Positions 18,723 to 27,778 are shown, counted from the first letter of the stretch. The stretch is DNA of 64,000 bases from Caldovatus sediminis (GCF_014644455.1 NZ_BMKS01000009.1:1-64000); one strand, 5' to 3'. Translations and numbers: made by a program. Notes: generated by a model from the sequence alone, not told the origin.

Positions 18723-18956
18723 ATGCGCGACGAGAGACAGACCGGGTACGCACCGAAGCCCGTCGAGGGCGTCACGCCGGTGCAGCGCATCGAGGTGACG
18801 GGCCGGAGCGTCCCCTGCGACGGCCGGATCGGGATGGACGGCCTCGGCCATCCCCGCGTCTGGCTCCGCATCGCGGAGCGGGAGGTCACCTGTCCCTACT
18901 GCTCGATCACCTACGTCCTCAAGGACGGCGCGGGTGACGACGACGGACACCACTGA
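18723..18956 (+). CDS. zf-CHCC domain protein (NDUFS6-like zinc finger)
   Basis: A 77-residue protein with the zf-CHCC zinc-binding motif: C32, H43 (in GLGHPRVWL), C57 and C60 (in VTCPYC). The same domain occurs in the NDUFS6 subunit of mitochondrial complex I and in small alphaproteobacterial proteins next to it. A role in complex I or in metal binding is therefore possible but not shown. It is read from the ATG after GAGACGAGAGACACGG. Its last 23 bases overlap the GTG chosen for polA, which suggests translational coupling. Confidence 0.88.
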   Translation: MRDERQTGYAPKPVEGVTPVQRIEVTGRSVPCDGRIGMDGLGHPRVWLRIAEREVTCPYCSITYVLKDGAGDDDGHH

Positions 18957-21831
18957 CGCCGAATCCGGCCGCGCGCCGGAGGCCGGGCGCCCGCGCGGAC
19001 CCGTGGCCGAGGGCGCGACCGCGGCCGCGGCCGAGGCGGTGCCGGTCACGCCGCCGGGGCAGAAGCACCTCATCCTGGTGGACGGCTCGGGCTACATCTT
19101 CCGCGCCTTCCACGCGCTGCCGCCGATGACGCGCCCGGACGGGACGCAGGTGAACGCCGTCTACGGCTTCGTCCAGATGATGGTGAAGTTCCTCTCGGAG
19201 CACCGCGGCAGCCACATCGCCGTCGTCTTCGACGCCTCGCGCCAGACCTTCCGCAACGACATCTACCCGGACTACAAGGCCCACCGGCCCGAGCCGCCGC
19301 CGGAACTGGTGCCCCAGTTCGCCCTGATCCGCGAGGCCGCCGACGCGCTCGGCGTGGCCAAGATCGAGCGGCCCGGCTTCGAGGCCGACGACATGATCGC
19401 CGCCTACGCCAGGGCCTTCGTCGCCGAGGGCGGGCGGGTGACCATCGTCTCCTCCGACAAGGACCTGATGCAGCTCGTCAGGCCCGGCGTCGAGATGCTC
19501 GACCCGATCAAGCAGAAGCCGATCCGCGAGGCGGAGGTGATCGAGCGCTTCGGCGTGCCGCCGGAGAAGGTGGTGGACGTGCAGGCGCTGGCCGGCGACT
19601 CGACGGACAACGTGCCCGGCGTCCCAGGCATCGGCGTCAAGACCGCGGCCCAGCTCATCGCCGAGTACGGCAGCCTGGAGGCGCTGCTCGACAACGCGGA
19701 GAGGATCAGGCAGCCGAAGCGGCGCGAGGCGCTGCTCGCCAACCGCGAGCAGGCGCTGCTCTCGAAGCGCCTGGTGAAGCTCGACGCCGACGCGCCGCTG
19801 ACCCTGCCGATCGAGGCGCTGGAGGCGCGCCCGCCGCCGCGCGCGGCGCTGGAGAGGTTCCTGCGCGAGAACGGCTTCCGCAGCATCCTCGCGCGCCTCG
19901 GCTTCGACGGGGCGGCCGGCGGCACGCCGGCGCGACCGGCGGAGGCCGCGCCGGCCCCGGCGCCCGCCCTGGACCAGCCCTACGGCCCCTACGAGACGGT
20001 GACGACGATCGAGGCGCTGCAGGCCTGGATCGCCGAGGCGAGGGCCGCCGGCGTCGTCGCCTTCGACACCGAGACCGCCGGGCTCGACGCGCTGAACGCG
20101 CCGCTCGTCGGCGTCTCGCTCGCCACCGCGTCGGGCCGCGCCTGCTACGTGCCGCTGCGCCACGGCCGCGCCCCGGCCGAGGGGACGGCCGACATGCTCG
20201 CGCCGCCGCCGCCCGCCCAGCTCGCGCCCGAGGCGGCGCTCGCGGCGCTGAAGCCGCTGCTCGAGGACCGCACCGTGCTCAAGGTGCTGCATCACGCGAA
20301 GTTCGACCTCGAGGTGATGCTGCGCGAGCCCACCGTGCCGATCGACGTCCGGCCGGTGGACGACACGATGATGATCTCCTACGCGATGGACGCCGGGCGC
20401 CACGGGCACGGGATGGACGAGCTGTCGCTGCGCCACCTCGGCCACCGCCCGATCCCCTACGACGAGGTGACGGGCACCGGCCGCGCGCGCCTCCCCTTCG
20501 CGATGGTGCCGCTCGACAAGGCCACCGCCTACTCGGCCGAGGACGCGGACGTGACGCTGCGCCTCTGGCTGCTGCTGCGGCCCCGGCTGCGGCCGGAGGG
20601 CGCGCTCGCGCTCTACGAGCAGGTCGAGCGGCGCATGATCCGCGTGCTGCGCGACATGGAGCTGATCGGCGTGCGCGTGGACGGCGCCGAGCTCGCGCGC
20701 ATCGGCGAGGAGTTCACCGGCCGCTTGGCGGCGCTGGAGGCGGAGATCCACCGCCTCGCCGGCCGCCCCTTCGTCGTCGGCTCGCCCAAGCAGCTCGGCG
20801 AGGTCCTGTTCGAGGAGCTGAAGCTGCCCAGCGGCCGCAAGGGCAAGTCCGGCCAGTACTCGACCGACGTGACGGTGCTCGAGGAGCTGGCCGCGGTCAC
20901 CGGCCACGAGCTCCCGCGCCGGGTGCTGGACTGGCGCCAGCTCGCCAAGCTGAAGTCCACCTACGTGGACGGGCTGCTCGCCGCGATCGACCCGCGCGAC
21001 GGGCGCGTGCACACGAGCTTCTCGATGGCCGTGACCAGCACGGGGCGGCTTTCGAGCAACGAGCCGAACCTGCAGAACATCCCGGTCCGCACCGAGGAGG
21101 GCGCGCGCATCCGCCGCGCCTTCGTCGCCGATCCGGGCTTCGTGCTGGTGAGCGCCGACTACTCGCAGATCGAGCTCAGGCTGCTCGCCCATCTCGCCGA
21201 GGTGCCGACGCTGCGCGAGGCCTTCGCGCGCGGCGAAGACATCCACGCCCGCACCGCCTCGGAGATCTTCCGCATCCCGCCCGACAAGGTGGACCGGGAG
21301 GCGCGGCGGCGGGCGAAGACGATCAATTTCGGCATCATCTACGGCATGTCGGCCTTCGGCCTCGCCGCGCGGCTCGGCATCGCGCCGGGCGAGGCGCGGC
21401 AGATCATCGAGGCCTATTTCGCGCAGTATCCCGGCATCCGCGACACCATGGAGCGGCTGAAGGAGGACGCGCGCATCAACGGCTTCGTGCTGACGCCCTT
21501 CGGCCGCAAGCTCTGGATCCCCGAGATCAACCACAAGGACCCGGCGCGCCGCGCCGCAGCGGAGCGCGCGGCGATCAACGCCCCCTTCCAGGGCGGCGCG
21601 GCGGAGGTGATCAAGCGCGCCATGGTGCGCCTGCCGAAGGCGCTGAAGGACGCCGGGCTCGGGGCGCGCATGCTGCTGCAGGTGCACGACGAGCTGCTGT
21701 TCGAGGTGCCGGAGGCGGAGGTCGCGGCCACCGGCGCCGTGGTGCGGCGGGTGATGGAGGGGGTGGCGACGCTGCGCGTGCCGCTCGCCGTCGAGGTCGG
21801 CAGCGGGCGGAGCTGGGCCGAGGCGCATTGA
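18934..21831 (+). CDS. polA: DNA polymerase I
   Basis: A full-length family A polymerase of 965 residues. The 5'-3' exonuclease domain begins at KHLILVDGSGYIFRAFHALP near residue 45. The 3'-5' proofreading exonuclease retains its DxE pair (D378, E380 in FDTETAGLD). Polymerase motif A (SADYSQIELR, about 741), motif B (RRRAKTINFGIIYG, about 791) and motif C (VHDE, about 917) are intact. It fills gaps in excision repair and matures Okazaki fragments. The GTG start gives a poorly conserved acidic/Ala-rich leader of about 40 residues; a later GTG could be the true start. Confidence 0.97.
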   Translation: MTTTDTTDAESGRAPEAGRPRGPVAEGATAAAAEAVPVTPPGQKHLILVDGSGYIFRAFHALPPMTRPDGTQVNAVYGFVQMMVKFLSEHRGSHIAVVFDASRQTFRNDIYPDYKAHRPEPPPELVPQFALIREAADALGVAKIERPGFEADDMIAAYARAFVAEGGRVTIVSSDKDLMQLVRPGVEMLDPIKQKPIREAEVIERFGVPPEKVVDVQALAGDSTDNVPGVPGIGVKTAAQLIAEYGSLEALLDNAERIRQPKRREALLANREQALLSKRLVKLDADAPLTLPIEALEARPPPRAALERFLRENGFRSILARLGFDGAAGGTPARPAEAAPAPAPALDQPYGPYETVTTIEALQAWIAEARAAGVVAFDTETAGLDALNAPLVGVSLATASGRACYVPLRHGRAPAEGTADMLAPPPPAQLAPEAALAALKPLLEDRTVLKVLHHAKFDLEVMLREPTVPIDVRPVDDTMMISYAMDAGRHGHGMDELSLRHLGHRPIPYDEVTGTGRARLPFAMVPLDKATAYSAEDADVTLRLWLLLRPRLRPEGALALYEQVERRMIRVLRDMELIGVRVDGAELARIGEEFTGRLAALEAEIHRLAGRPFVVGSPKQLGEVLFEELKLPSGRKGKSGQYSTDVTVLEELAAVTGHELPRRVLDWRQLAKLKSTYVDGLLAAIDPRDGRVHTSFSMAVTSTGRLSSNEPNLQNIPVRTEEGARIRRAFVADPGFVLVSADYSQIELRLLAHLAEVPTLREAFARGEDIHARTASEIFRIPPDKVDREARRRAKTINFGIIYGMSAFGLAARLGIAPGEARQIIEAYFAQYPGIRDTMERLKEDARINGFVLTPFGRKLWIPEINHKDPARRAAAERAAINAPFQGGAAEVIKRAMVRLPKALKDAGLGARMLLQVHDELLFEVPEAEVAATGAVVRRVMEGVATLRVPLAVEVGSGRSWAEAH

Positions 21832-22129
21832 GCGGCGGCGCGTACGGGGGCCGCTCGCATGTCCGGGGCGGCCGGCGTTCCCGCGGCCCGAGGCGGCGGC
21901 CGCCCGGCCGGGGCCGTCGCTGCGGCGCGACCGGAACGCGGTTCACGCAGATGTCGGGGGTGGGGCCAGGGGCGGCGGCCGCCTGCGCGACGCGACCCGC
22001 CTCCCGCCCGATGCCGCGTCGCGCTCTCCCGGCGGCCTGGCCCGCGATCGCCGCCGCATGGGCGTTGTTGGGCGGCTGCAACCGCCGTAATTTGCTGCGT
22101 CCGGGACGGACATACCCCATCCTCGCGCC
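21832..22129. other. Intergenic region between polA and the serine protease gene
   Basis: No convincing gene is seen in these 298 bases; the open frames here look like GC-driven noise. Just after the polA stop, GAGCGGC (21830-21836) and GCCGCTC (21850-21856) could form a hairpin with a 13-base loop and may end transcription. The last 60 bases, with a less GC-rich TAATTTG stretch and a GGACGGAC run before the ATG, probably carry the protease promoter. Confidence 0.4.
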
Positions 22130-23272
22130 ATGACCCGCCGCCCGCTCCGCCTGCTCGCAGCCATCCTGGCGACGGTCGGCGTCGCGCTCGCCGGCGCCTG
22201 CGCGCCGGCGCCGGCCCACCTCGCCGGCCCGATCGCGCCGCCCGGCCTGCCGGTCGCCCCGGCCGCCTGCGACACCCGCTTCCGGATCGCCAACGCCTCG
22301 TCCGTCCCGATCGCGCAATTCTTCTTCAGCCACGCGAGCCAGCCCGACTGGGGGCCGGACCAGTTCCGGGCCCAGGGCCTGCCGCCCGGCCGCTCGGCGG
22401 TGTTCCGCGCCGCCCGCGCCGGCGAGTACGACTTCCGCGTGGTCATGGCCGACCGCCGCAGCGCCGAACTGCGCCGGGTGAACGTCTGCACCGTGCTGGA
22501 GATCACCGTCACCGACGCCGGGATGCGCGCGAGCCACGTCGGCGGCGGGGCCATCGCCCGCGCGCCCGGGACGCCGCCGGGCGGCGGCGTCCTCGTGGAA
22601 ACCCCCATGCCGCGCGGCGTCGCGCCAGCCTATGTGCGCCGCTCCACCGGCACCGGCTTCGTCGTTGCCCACGGCGCGGTCGTGACCAACCTCCACGTCG
22701 TGGACAATTGCGGCCGCATCGTCGTCCGCGCCGCGGACGGGCGCGAGTTCGCGCCCGGCCAGCCCGTCCGCGCCGACGAGCGCCGCGACCTCGCCCTGCT
22801 CGCCGTGCCCGGCGAGGTCGGGCCGCCGCTCAGCTTCCGCTCCGGGCCGGTGCGCCGCGGCGAGGGGGTGGTGACCTACGGCTTCCCGCTCGCCGGCCTG
22901 CTCTCCTCCGGCCCGACCCTCACCACGGGCGAGGTCTCGGCGCTGACCGGCATCGGCGACAACGAGGCGCAGATCCAGATCAGCGCCCCGGTGCAGCCCG
23001 GCAGCTCCGGCGGGCCGCTGCTCGACCGGCAGGGCCAGGTGATCGGGATGGTGGTGGCCAAGCTGAACGCGGCGCGGGTCGCGGCGCGGCTCGGCGACAT
23101 CCCGCAGAACGTGAACTTCGCGATCCGCCACGAGGAGGTGCTGGACTTCCTGCGCGAGGCCGGCATCCGCCCGGCGTTCGGCCCGCCGGGGGGCGTCCGT
23201 GGCGAGCGCAGCGCGGCGGAGGTGGGCGACATCGCCCATCCCTCCACCGTCTTCATCCGCTGCGAGCGGTGA
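22130..23272 (+). CDS. Secreted trypsin-like serine protease, probable lipoprotein
   Basis: A 380-residue exported protease. A signal sequence with a hydrophobic run is followed by LAGAC, a good lipobox, so the protein is probably lipid-anchored in the envelope. About 150 residues of an uncharacterised N-terminal domain with paired Cys follow. The chymotrypsin-fold domain then shows H189 (TNLHVVD), D220 (RRDLALL) and S293 in PGSSGGPLLD, a complete HtrA-like triad. There is no PDZ domain, unlike DegP. The substrate is unknown; a role in envelope quality control or processing is inferred. Confidence 0.88.
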   Translation: MTRRPLRLLAAILATVGVALAGACAPAPAHLAGPIAPPGLPVAPAACDTRFRIANASSVPIAQFFFSHASQPDWGPDQFRAQGLPPGRSAVFRAARAGEYDFRVVMADRRSAELRRVNVCTVLEITVTDAGMRASHVGGGAIARAPGTPPGGGVLVETPMPRGVAPAYVRRSTGTGFVVAHGAVVTNLHVVDNCGRIVVRAADGREFAPGQPVRADERRDLALLAVPGEVGPPLSFRSGPVRRGEGVVTYGFPLAGLLSSGPTLTTGEVSALTGIGDNEAQIQISAPVQPGSSGGPLLDRQGQVIGMVVAKLNAARVAARLGDIPQNVNFAIRHEEVLDFLREAGIRPAFGPPGGVRGERSAAEVGDIAHPSTVFIRCER

Positions 23273-23326
23273 CCGGCCCCGGGCTCCGCGGGCCCCGGAA
23301 GAGGCCCTGATCGGAGGAGCCGCGGC

Positions 23327-24205
23327 ATCTCTCCCTCCTTCCATGCCACGCTCGCCGGCTGCGGGGCGCTCGGCCTGTGGGCCTTCCTCGCCCTGCTCTC
23401 GCGCCGCGCCGGCGGGGTGCCGCCCCTGGCGCTGACCGCGCTCGGCTTCGCCGTTGGCGGGGCGCTCGGGCTTTGCGTGGTGATGGCGCGGCGGCGCGGC
23501 GGCCTGTCGCTCCTGCGCCAGCCCCTGCGGGCCTGGGCGCACGGGGTGGGCGGGCTGTTCGGCTATCACGCGCTCTACTTCGCCGCCCTGGCGCTGGCGC
23601 CGCCGGTCGAGGCGAACCTGGTCAACTACGCCTGGCCGCTGCTGGTGGTGCTGCTGTCGGCGCCGGTGCTGGGCATGCCGCTCGGGCCGCGGCGGCTCGC
23701 GGGGGTGGCGCTCGGCGCGCTGGGATGCGTGCTGCTGGTCGGGCCGGGCGTGGCGGGCGGCGAGGCGGGCACGGCGGCGCCGGCGCCCGCGCTCGGCTTC
23801 CTGTGCGCGGCGGGGGCGGCGCTGGTCTGGTCGCTCTACTCCGTGACCTCGCGGCGCCTGGCGGCGGTGCCGACCGAGGCGGTGGCCGGGTTCTGCCTCG
23901 CCACCGCGGCGCTCGCGGGGCTCGCGCATCTCGCCTTCGAAGCGCCGGTGCCGGCGCTCGGCGCCGGGCAGTGGCTGGCGGTGCTGCTGCTCGGCGCCGG
24001 GCCGGTGGGCGCGGCGTTCTTCCTCTGGGACATCGGCATGAAGCGCGGCGACCCGCGGCTGCTCGGCACCCTCGCCTACGCGACGCCGGTGGCCTCCACC
24101 CTGCTGCTGGTGGTGGCGGGGGAGGGAGCCTTCACCGGGCGCGTGGCGGCGGCGCTCGCGCTGGTGGCAGGCGGGGGGTGGCTGGCGGCCTCGGCGCGGC
24201 GATAG
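23327..24205 (+). CDS. DMT/EamA-family transporter, YddG-like
   Basis: An EamA-type membrane protein with about ten transmembrane segments in two repeats. The segments YHALYFAALALAPPVEANLVNYAWPLL and FFLWDIGMKRGDPRLLG are typical of YddG-like aromatic amino acid exporters. A normal start codon gives only 262 residues (GTG at 23417), which cuts off the first helix (ATLAGCGALGLWAFLALLS). Homology and a GGAGGAG site seven bases upstream point to translation from near 23327, where the codon is ATC. That gives 292 residues, the family length. A rare start or a sequencing error is possible. Confidence 0.8.
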   Translation: MSPSFHATLAGCGALGLWAFLALLSRRAGGVPPLALTALGFAVGGALGLCVVMARRRGGLSLLRQPLRAWAHGVGGLFGYHALYFAALALAPPVEANLVNYAWPLLVVLLSAPVLGMPLGPRRLAGVALGALGCVLLVGPGVAGGEAGTAAPAPALGFLCAAGAALVWSLYSVTSRRLAAVPTEAVAGFCLATAALAGLAHLAFEAPVPALGAGQWLAVLLLGAGPVGAAFFLWDIGMKRGDPRLLGTLAYATPVASTLLLVVAGEGAFTGRVAAALALVAGGGWLAASARR

Positions 24206-24231
24206 CCGGGTGGCGGCGTCCGCGGGCGCCG

Positions 24232-24843
24232 CTACCCCGGCCTGCGCAGCAGCGCGCGCACCACCTCCGCATGCCCCTGGTGGCGCGGCCCCTCGTCGAG
24301 CAGCACGGTGCCCTCGAGCAGCTCGACGATCTCCAGCGCGCCGCAGAACTCCGCCTCCACGATGGTCCGGCTCCAGAGCAGGGAGACGTCCTTCGGCCCC
24401 CCGCTCCGCCGGCCCTCCTGCGCCGGGGTGAAGCATTCCAGCGCCAGCATCCCGCCGGGGGCGAGGGCGCGCAGCGCGCCCTGCGCCGCGGCATGGCGAT
24501 CGGCGGGCGGAAGGTGGACGAAGATCCAGGCGATGAGGTCGTAGGCCGCGGCGGGCCAGTCCCAGCGCGCCGCGTCCGCCACCACCGTCTCCAGCGTCAC
24601 CCCGCGCCGCGCGGCGAGCGCCCGCGCCTTGGCGAGGCCGACCGCGGACCAGTCGAGGCTGGTCACCCGCAGGCCCTGCGCGGCGAGCCAGACGCCGTTG
24701 CGCCCCTCGCCGTCGCCCACCGCGAGCGCGCGCATCCCCGGCCGCAGCCAGGGGGCGAGGCTCTCCAGGTAGCGGTTCGGCGCCTCGCCGAACTGGAACC
24801 CCTCCCCCGCGTAGCGGGCGTCCCAGGCGGCGGCGTCGCTCAT
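24232..24843 (-). CDS. Class I SAM-dependent methyltransferase (TehB-like)
   Basis: A 203-residue class I methyltransferase. The SAM-binding motif I is ALAVGDGEGRNGVWLA (about 39-54). VTSLDWSAVGLAKA follows as the acidic loop after beta-2, and DLIAWIFVHLPP is motif IV. It resembles TehB and thiopurine methyltransferase-like proteins that methylate small molecules or metalloid ions. The substrate is not shown by context. It is convergent with the DMT transporter and lies downstream of the GST gene. No strong ribosome-binding site is visible at the chosen ATG. Confidence 0.85.
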   Translation of the reverse strand: MSDAAAWDARYAGEGFQFGEAPNRYLESLAPWLRPGMRALAVGDGEGRNGVWLAAQGLRVTSLDWSAVGLAKARALAARRGVTLETVVADAARWDWPAAAYDLIAWIFVHLPPADRHAAAQGALRALAPGGMLALECFTPAQEGRRSGGPKDVSLLWSRTIVEAEFCGALEIVELLEGTVLLDEGPRHQGHAEVVRALLRRPG

Positions 24844-24964
24844 GGCGCGGTCGGGCGGGAGGCGTTGCCGCCCGTCCGCCCCCGTTCCGGCGGTTCCGGC
24901 CGTCCGCGGCCGGCCGTGGCGGCCGCGCCGTGGCGCGCGCCCGCTGGCACCGCCCCGCACGCGC

Positions 24965-25567
24965 TCACAGCGCGACGGGGACCGTGCGCGCGAGCGGCGG
25001 CAGCTGCGAGACCTCTGCGAACCAGGCGGCGAGCCGCGGCCGCCCGGGCCGCCACGGTTCGTGCGCGAAGCGGAAGTCGAGATAGCCGAGCGCGCAGCCG
25101 ACCGCGATGGCGCCGATGTCGTCGAGGCCGGCCGGCGGATGCGCCTCCAGCCGGTCGAGGGTGCGCTCGATCGCCGCCCTCTGGCGCGCATCGTAGGCCC
25201 GCCGCCCGTCGTCCTGCGGCCAGACCATCTGCATGCGCCGGCCGACCGCGGCGTCGAGGATGCCGTCCGCCATCGCCTGGCGCACCAGGGCGCGGAACCG
25301 CTCCGGCGTGCCGGGCGGCGGGAAGAGCGGCGGCGCGGCGCCGAGGGTGTCGAGGTACTCGCAGATCACCGGGCTGTCGAACAGCGGCGTGCCGTCGAGG
25401 GCGATCAGGCACGGCACCTTGGAGAGCGGGTTGTCGCGCAGGAGATCGGGCGGCGAGGCGTGCGGGTCGCACGGCACCGCCTCGATCTCGTGGTCGATGC
25501 GGCGGGCGATGGCGCAGGCCATCACCTTGCGCACATAGGGGCTGGTGGGGGACCAGTGGAGCTTCAT
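24965..25567 (-). CDS. Glutathione S-transferase family protein
   Basis: A 200-residue GST. The thioredoxin-fold domain opens with MKLHWSPTSPYVRKV, where the Ser/Pro loop positions the glutathione thiol. The glutathione-binding segments SKVPCLI and DSPVICEYLD follow at about 47-68. The all-helical C-terminal domain has the AIAVGCALGYLDFRF core helix. GSTs of this type conjugate electrophiles or act as peroxidases. It lies 82 bases downstream of gloB, also a glutathione enzyme, and on the same strand, so a shared detoxification role is plausible. Confidence 0.93.
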   Translation of the reverse strand: MKLHWSPTSPYVRKVMACAIARRIDHEIEAVPCDPHASPPDLLRDNPLSKVPCLIALDGTPLFDSPVICEYLDTLGAAPPLFPPPGTPERFRALVRQAMADGILDAAVGRRMQMVWPQDDGRRAYDARQRAAIERTLDRLEAHPPAGLDDIGAIAVGCALGYLDFRFAHEPWRPGRPRLAAWFAEVSQLPPLARTVPVAL

Positions 25568-25649
25568 CGGCGATCTCGATCCTCCTTGGATCCTTTGAGT
25601 ACCCGTCCGTCCGGCGGCGGCCCGCCGCGGCCGGCCGCGCCGGCGCGCC

Positions 25650-26378
25650 TCAGCGGAAGCTGTCCTTGGCCGCGCGGATGCGGGCGAAGGTCGCGACGTC
25701 CGGCGCGCGCAGGAACGGGTTGGCCGCGAGTTCCTGCGCGATCGTCGTGGGCACGGTGGGCCTGCCCGCGGCGCGCTGCGCCCGGGCCTCCTCGGCGCGC
25801 GCTAGCAGCGCGGCGTTGTCGGGCTCCACGGTCAGGGCGAAGCGCGCGTTGCTCTCGGTGTATTCGTGGCCGCAGCAGACCAGCGTCTCCGGCGGCAGCG
25901 CGGCGAGGGCGCGCAGGCTGCGGAACATCTCCTCGGCGGTGCCCTCGATCAGCCGGCCGCAGCCGAGGGAGAACAGCGTGTCGCCGCACAGCACCACCGC
26001 GGCGTCGGCGAAGTGGTAGCAGACCTCGCCTCGCGTGTGGCCGGGGCTGTCGATCACCGCGGCGGCGGATCCGCCGAACCCCACGGTGTCGCCGGGCGCG
26101 ACGGGGAGGTCGAGCGGCGGCAGGCGATGGGCGTCGGCCTTGTTGCCGACCACCTTCGCATCGGGGAAGCGGCGCTTCACCTCCGCGACCCCCGCCACGT
26201 GGTCGCCGTGGTGGTGGGTGAGGAAGATCAGGTCGAGCCGCCCGCCGGCCTTCTCCGCCGCCGCGATGGCGGGCGCCGCCTCGCCCGGGTCGCAGATCGC
26301 CACCTCGCCGCGGGCGCCGCGGAGCAGCCAGATGTAGTTGTCCTGAAGACACGGCACCGGCTCGACCGTGATCGTCAT
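25650..26378 (-). CDS. gloB: Hydroxyacylglutathione hydrolase (glyoxalase II)
   Basis: A 242-residue metallo-beta-lactamase-fold enzyme that splits S-D-lactoylglutathione to D-lactate and glutathione, completing methylglyoxal detoxification. The metal motif THHHGDH (54-60) is intact, with further ligands H114 (SPGHTRG), D133 (CGDTLF) and H171 (CGHEYT). The C-terminal HAGH region with the KDxFR end (AAKDSFR) is present. The ATG at 26378 is preceded on the minus strand by GGAAGGAGCG; longer frames lack support. It is divergent from a methyltransferase gene. Confidence 0.96.
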   Translation of the reverse strand: MTITVEPVPCLQDNYIWLLRGARGEVAICDPGEAAPAIAAAEKAGGRLDLIFLTHHHGDHVAGVAEVKRRFPDAKVVGNKADAHRLPPLDLPVAPGDTVGFGGSAAAVIDSPGHTRGEVCYHFADAAVVLCGDTLFSLGCGRLIEGTAEEMFRSLRALAALPPETLVCCGHEYTESNARFALTVEPDNAALLARAEEARAQRAAGRPTVPTTIAQELAANPFLRAPDVATFARIRAAKDSFR

Positions 26379-26448
26379 CGCTGTCGCTCCTTCCCTCGGG
26401 CTGCGGGCCCCATCCCAACGCGCCGCCGTCGGCCCTATATCCCCTGGC

Positions 26449-27192
26449 ATGACGGGGGAGGTCCATGGCGGCATCGGCGCGTTCTACGCCACCCCGGCCG
26501 GACGGGTCGCCGCCCGGTTGGTGCGCGCGCGGCTGCGCGAGCTCTGGCCCAGCCTGGACGGGCGCTCGGTGCTCGGCCTCGGCCATGCGGACCCCTATCT
26601 CGACCTCTGGCAGGGCGAGGCGGCGCGGCTGGTGGCGCTGCGGCCGCGCCAGCTCGGGCCGCCCCGCGCCGCCTTCCGCTCCGGCGGTCGCCCTGGTCCC
26701 CGCGGCGGCGGCGTCATGGCGGAGGAGGAGGCGCTCCCCTTCCCGGATCTCTGCTTCGACCGTGTGCTGATGGTCCATGGGCTCGAGGTGGCGGAGAACG
26801 TCCGTCGCCTCCTGCGCGAGGCCTGGCGGGTGCTCCGGGACGACGGGCGGCTGCTGGTGGTGGTGCCGAACCGACGCGGCCTCTGGGCGCATTTCGAGAC
26901 GACTCCCTTCGGCCACGGCCAGCCCTATTCGCCGGGCCAGCTCGGCCGGCTGCTGGCGGACCATCTGTTCCGGGTCGAGCGGCGCGACGCCGCGCTGTTC
27001 CTGCCGCCCTTCGGCTTCCGGGCGGTGCTGCCCGTCGCCGAGTTCTGGGAGCGGGCGGGCCGCGCGCTCTGCCCGCCGCGCCTCGCAGGCCTCGCCATCG
27101 TCGAGGCGCGGAAGGATCTGTTCGCCGGAGAGCCCGCCGGGGCGGCGGCGCTGCGCCGGCAGGTGCGGAGCCTGGCGGAGTCGCTGGCCTGA
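26449..27192 (+). CDS. Methyltransferase-fold protein divergent from gloB
   Basis: A 247-residue class I methyltransferase-like protein. The region [14 protein letters not shown] replaces the usual glycine-rich SAM motif I, so SAM binding is uncertain. Later elements are better: [19 protein letters not shown], then [20 protein letters not shown] and [19 protein letters not shown], which are typical of a subgroup found next to gloB in alphaproteobacteria. The function is unknown. The ATG follows CCTATATCCCCTGGC with no clear ribosome-binding site, so the message could have a very short leader. Confidence 0.82.
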   Translation: MTGEVHGGIGAFYATPAGRVAARLVRARLRELWPSLDGRSVLGLGHADPYLDLWQGEAARLVALRPRQLGPPRAAFRSGGRPGPRGGGVMAEEEALPFPDLCFDRVLMVHGLEVAENVRRLLREAWRVLRDDGRLLVVVPNRRGLWAHFETTPFGHGQPYSPGQLGRLLADHLFRVERRDAALFLPPFGFRAVLPVAEFWERAGRALCPPRLAGLAIVEARKDLFAGEPAGAAALRRQVRSLAESLA

Positions 27193-27222
27193 GGGCGGCG
27201 GGGCCGGCCTGCGCGATCCCCC

Positions 27223-27251
27223 TTTACGGACGCCGGCGCCGCCCCTATACG
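27223..27251 (+). promoter_or_regulatory. Candidate promoter of the rplK-rpoC operon
   Basis: TTTACG (27223-27228) and TATACG (27246-27251) are spaced by exactly 17 bases, about 88 bases before the rplK ATG. Four of six bases match at each hexamer, and the AT content stands out in this DNA. The rest of the 146-base gap contains no gene or tRNA. Confidence 0.55.
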
Positions 27252-27338
27252 CCGCCGCTCGCTCGCTCGATTCGGGACGCGGGAGGCCCTCGCCAGGGCC
27301 GCTGGCACCGCGCATCCCTGACACGGCAGGGACAGACC

Positions 27339-27773
27339 ATGGCGAAGAAGATCGTCGGCTACATCAAGCTGCAGATCCCGGCCGGCAAGGCGAACCCCTC
27401 GCCGCCGGTGGGCCCTGCGCTCGGCCAGCGCGGCCTCAACATCATGCAGTTCGTCAAGGAGTTCAACGCGGCGACCCAGAACATGGAGCCGGGGACGCCG
27501 ACGCCCGTGGTGATCACGGCCTACTCGGACCGCTCCTTCAGCTTCGTCACCAAGACGCCGCCCAACACCTACTTCCTGCTGAAGGCGGCGAAGCTCGAGA
27601 AGGGCAGCCAGACGCCGGGCCGCGGCGGGCCGGTCGGGCGCGTGACCAGGTCGCAGCTGCTCGAGATCGCCAGGACCAAGATGCGCGACATGAACGCCAA
27701 CGACGAGGAGGCGGCGGTGCGCATGCTTGCCGGCTCCGCCCGCTCGATGGGCATCGCCGTGGTGGAGGGCTGA
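27339..27773 (+). CDS. rplK: Ribosomal protein L11
   Basis: L11 of 144 residues, the standard length. It carries the N-terminal [22 protein letters not shown] segment, whose prolines face thiostrepton and release factors, and a C-terminal rRNA-binding domain ending MGIAVVEG. It forms the GTPase-associated centre with 23S rRNA and L10/L12. It is the first gene of the rplKAJL-rpoBC cluster and is followed by rplA after five bases. Unusually, secE and nusG are not upstream; a methyltransferase gene takes that place. Confidence 0.98.
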   Translation: MAKKIVGYIKLQIPAGKANPSPPVGPALGQRGLNIMQFVKEFNAATQNMEPGTPTPVVITAYSDRSFSFVTKTPPNTYFLLKAAKLEKGSQTPGRGGPVGRVTRSQLLEIARTKMRDMNANDEEAAVRMLAGSARSMGIAVVEG

Positions 27774-27778
27774 GCGTC

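Noticed and set aside
21828-22133. Possible 101-residue protein between polA and the protease
   Set aside because: Arg/Pro-rich, no ribosome-binding site and no recognisable domain; treated as intergenic.
27193-27338. Looked for a tRNA or secE/nusG before rplK
   Set aside because: No cloverleaf and no coding match; only promoter-like hexamers.
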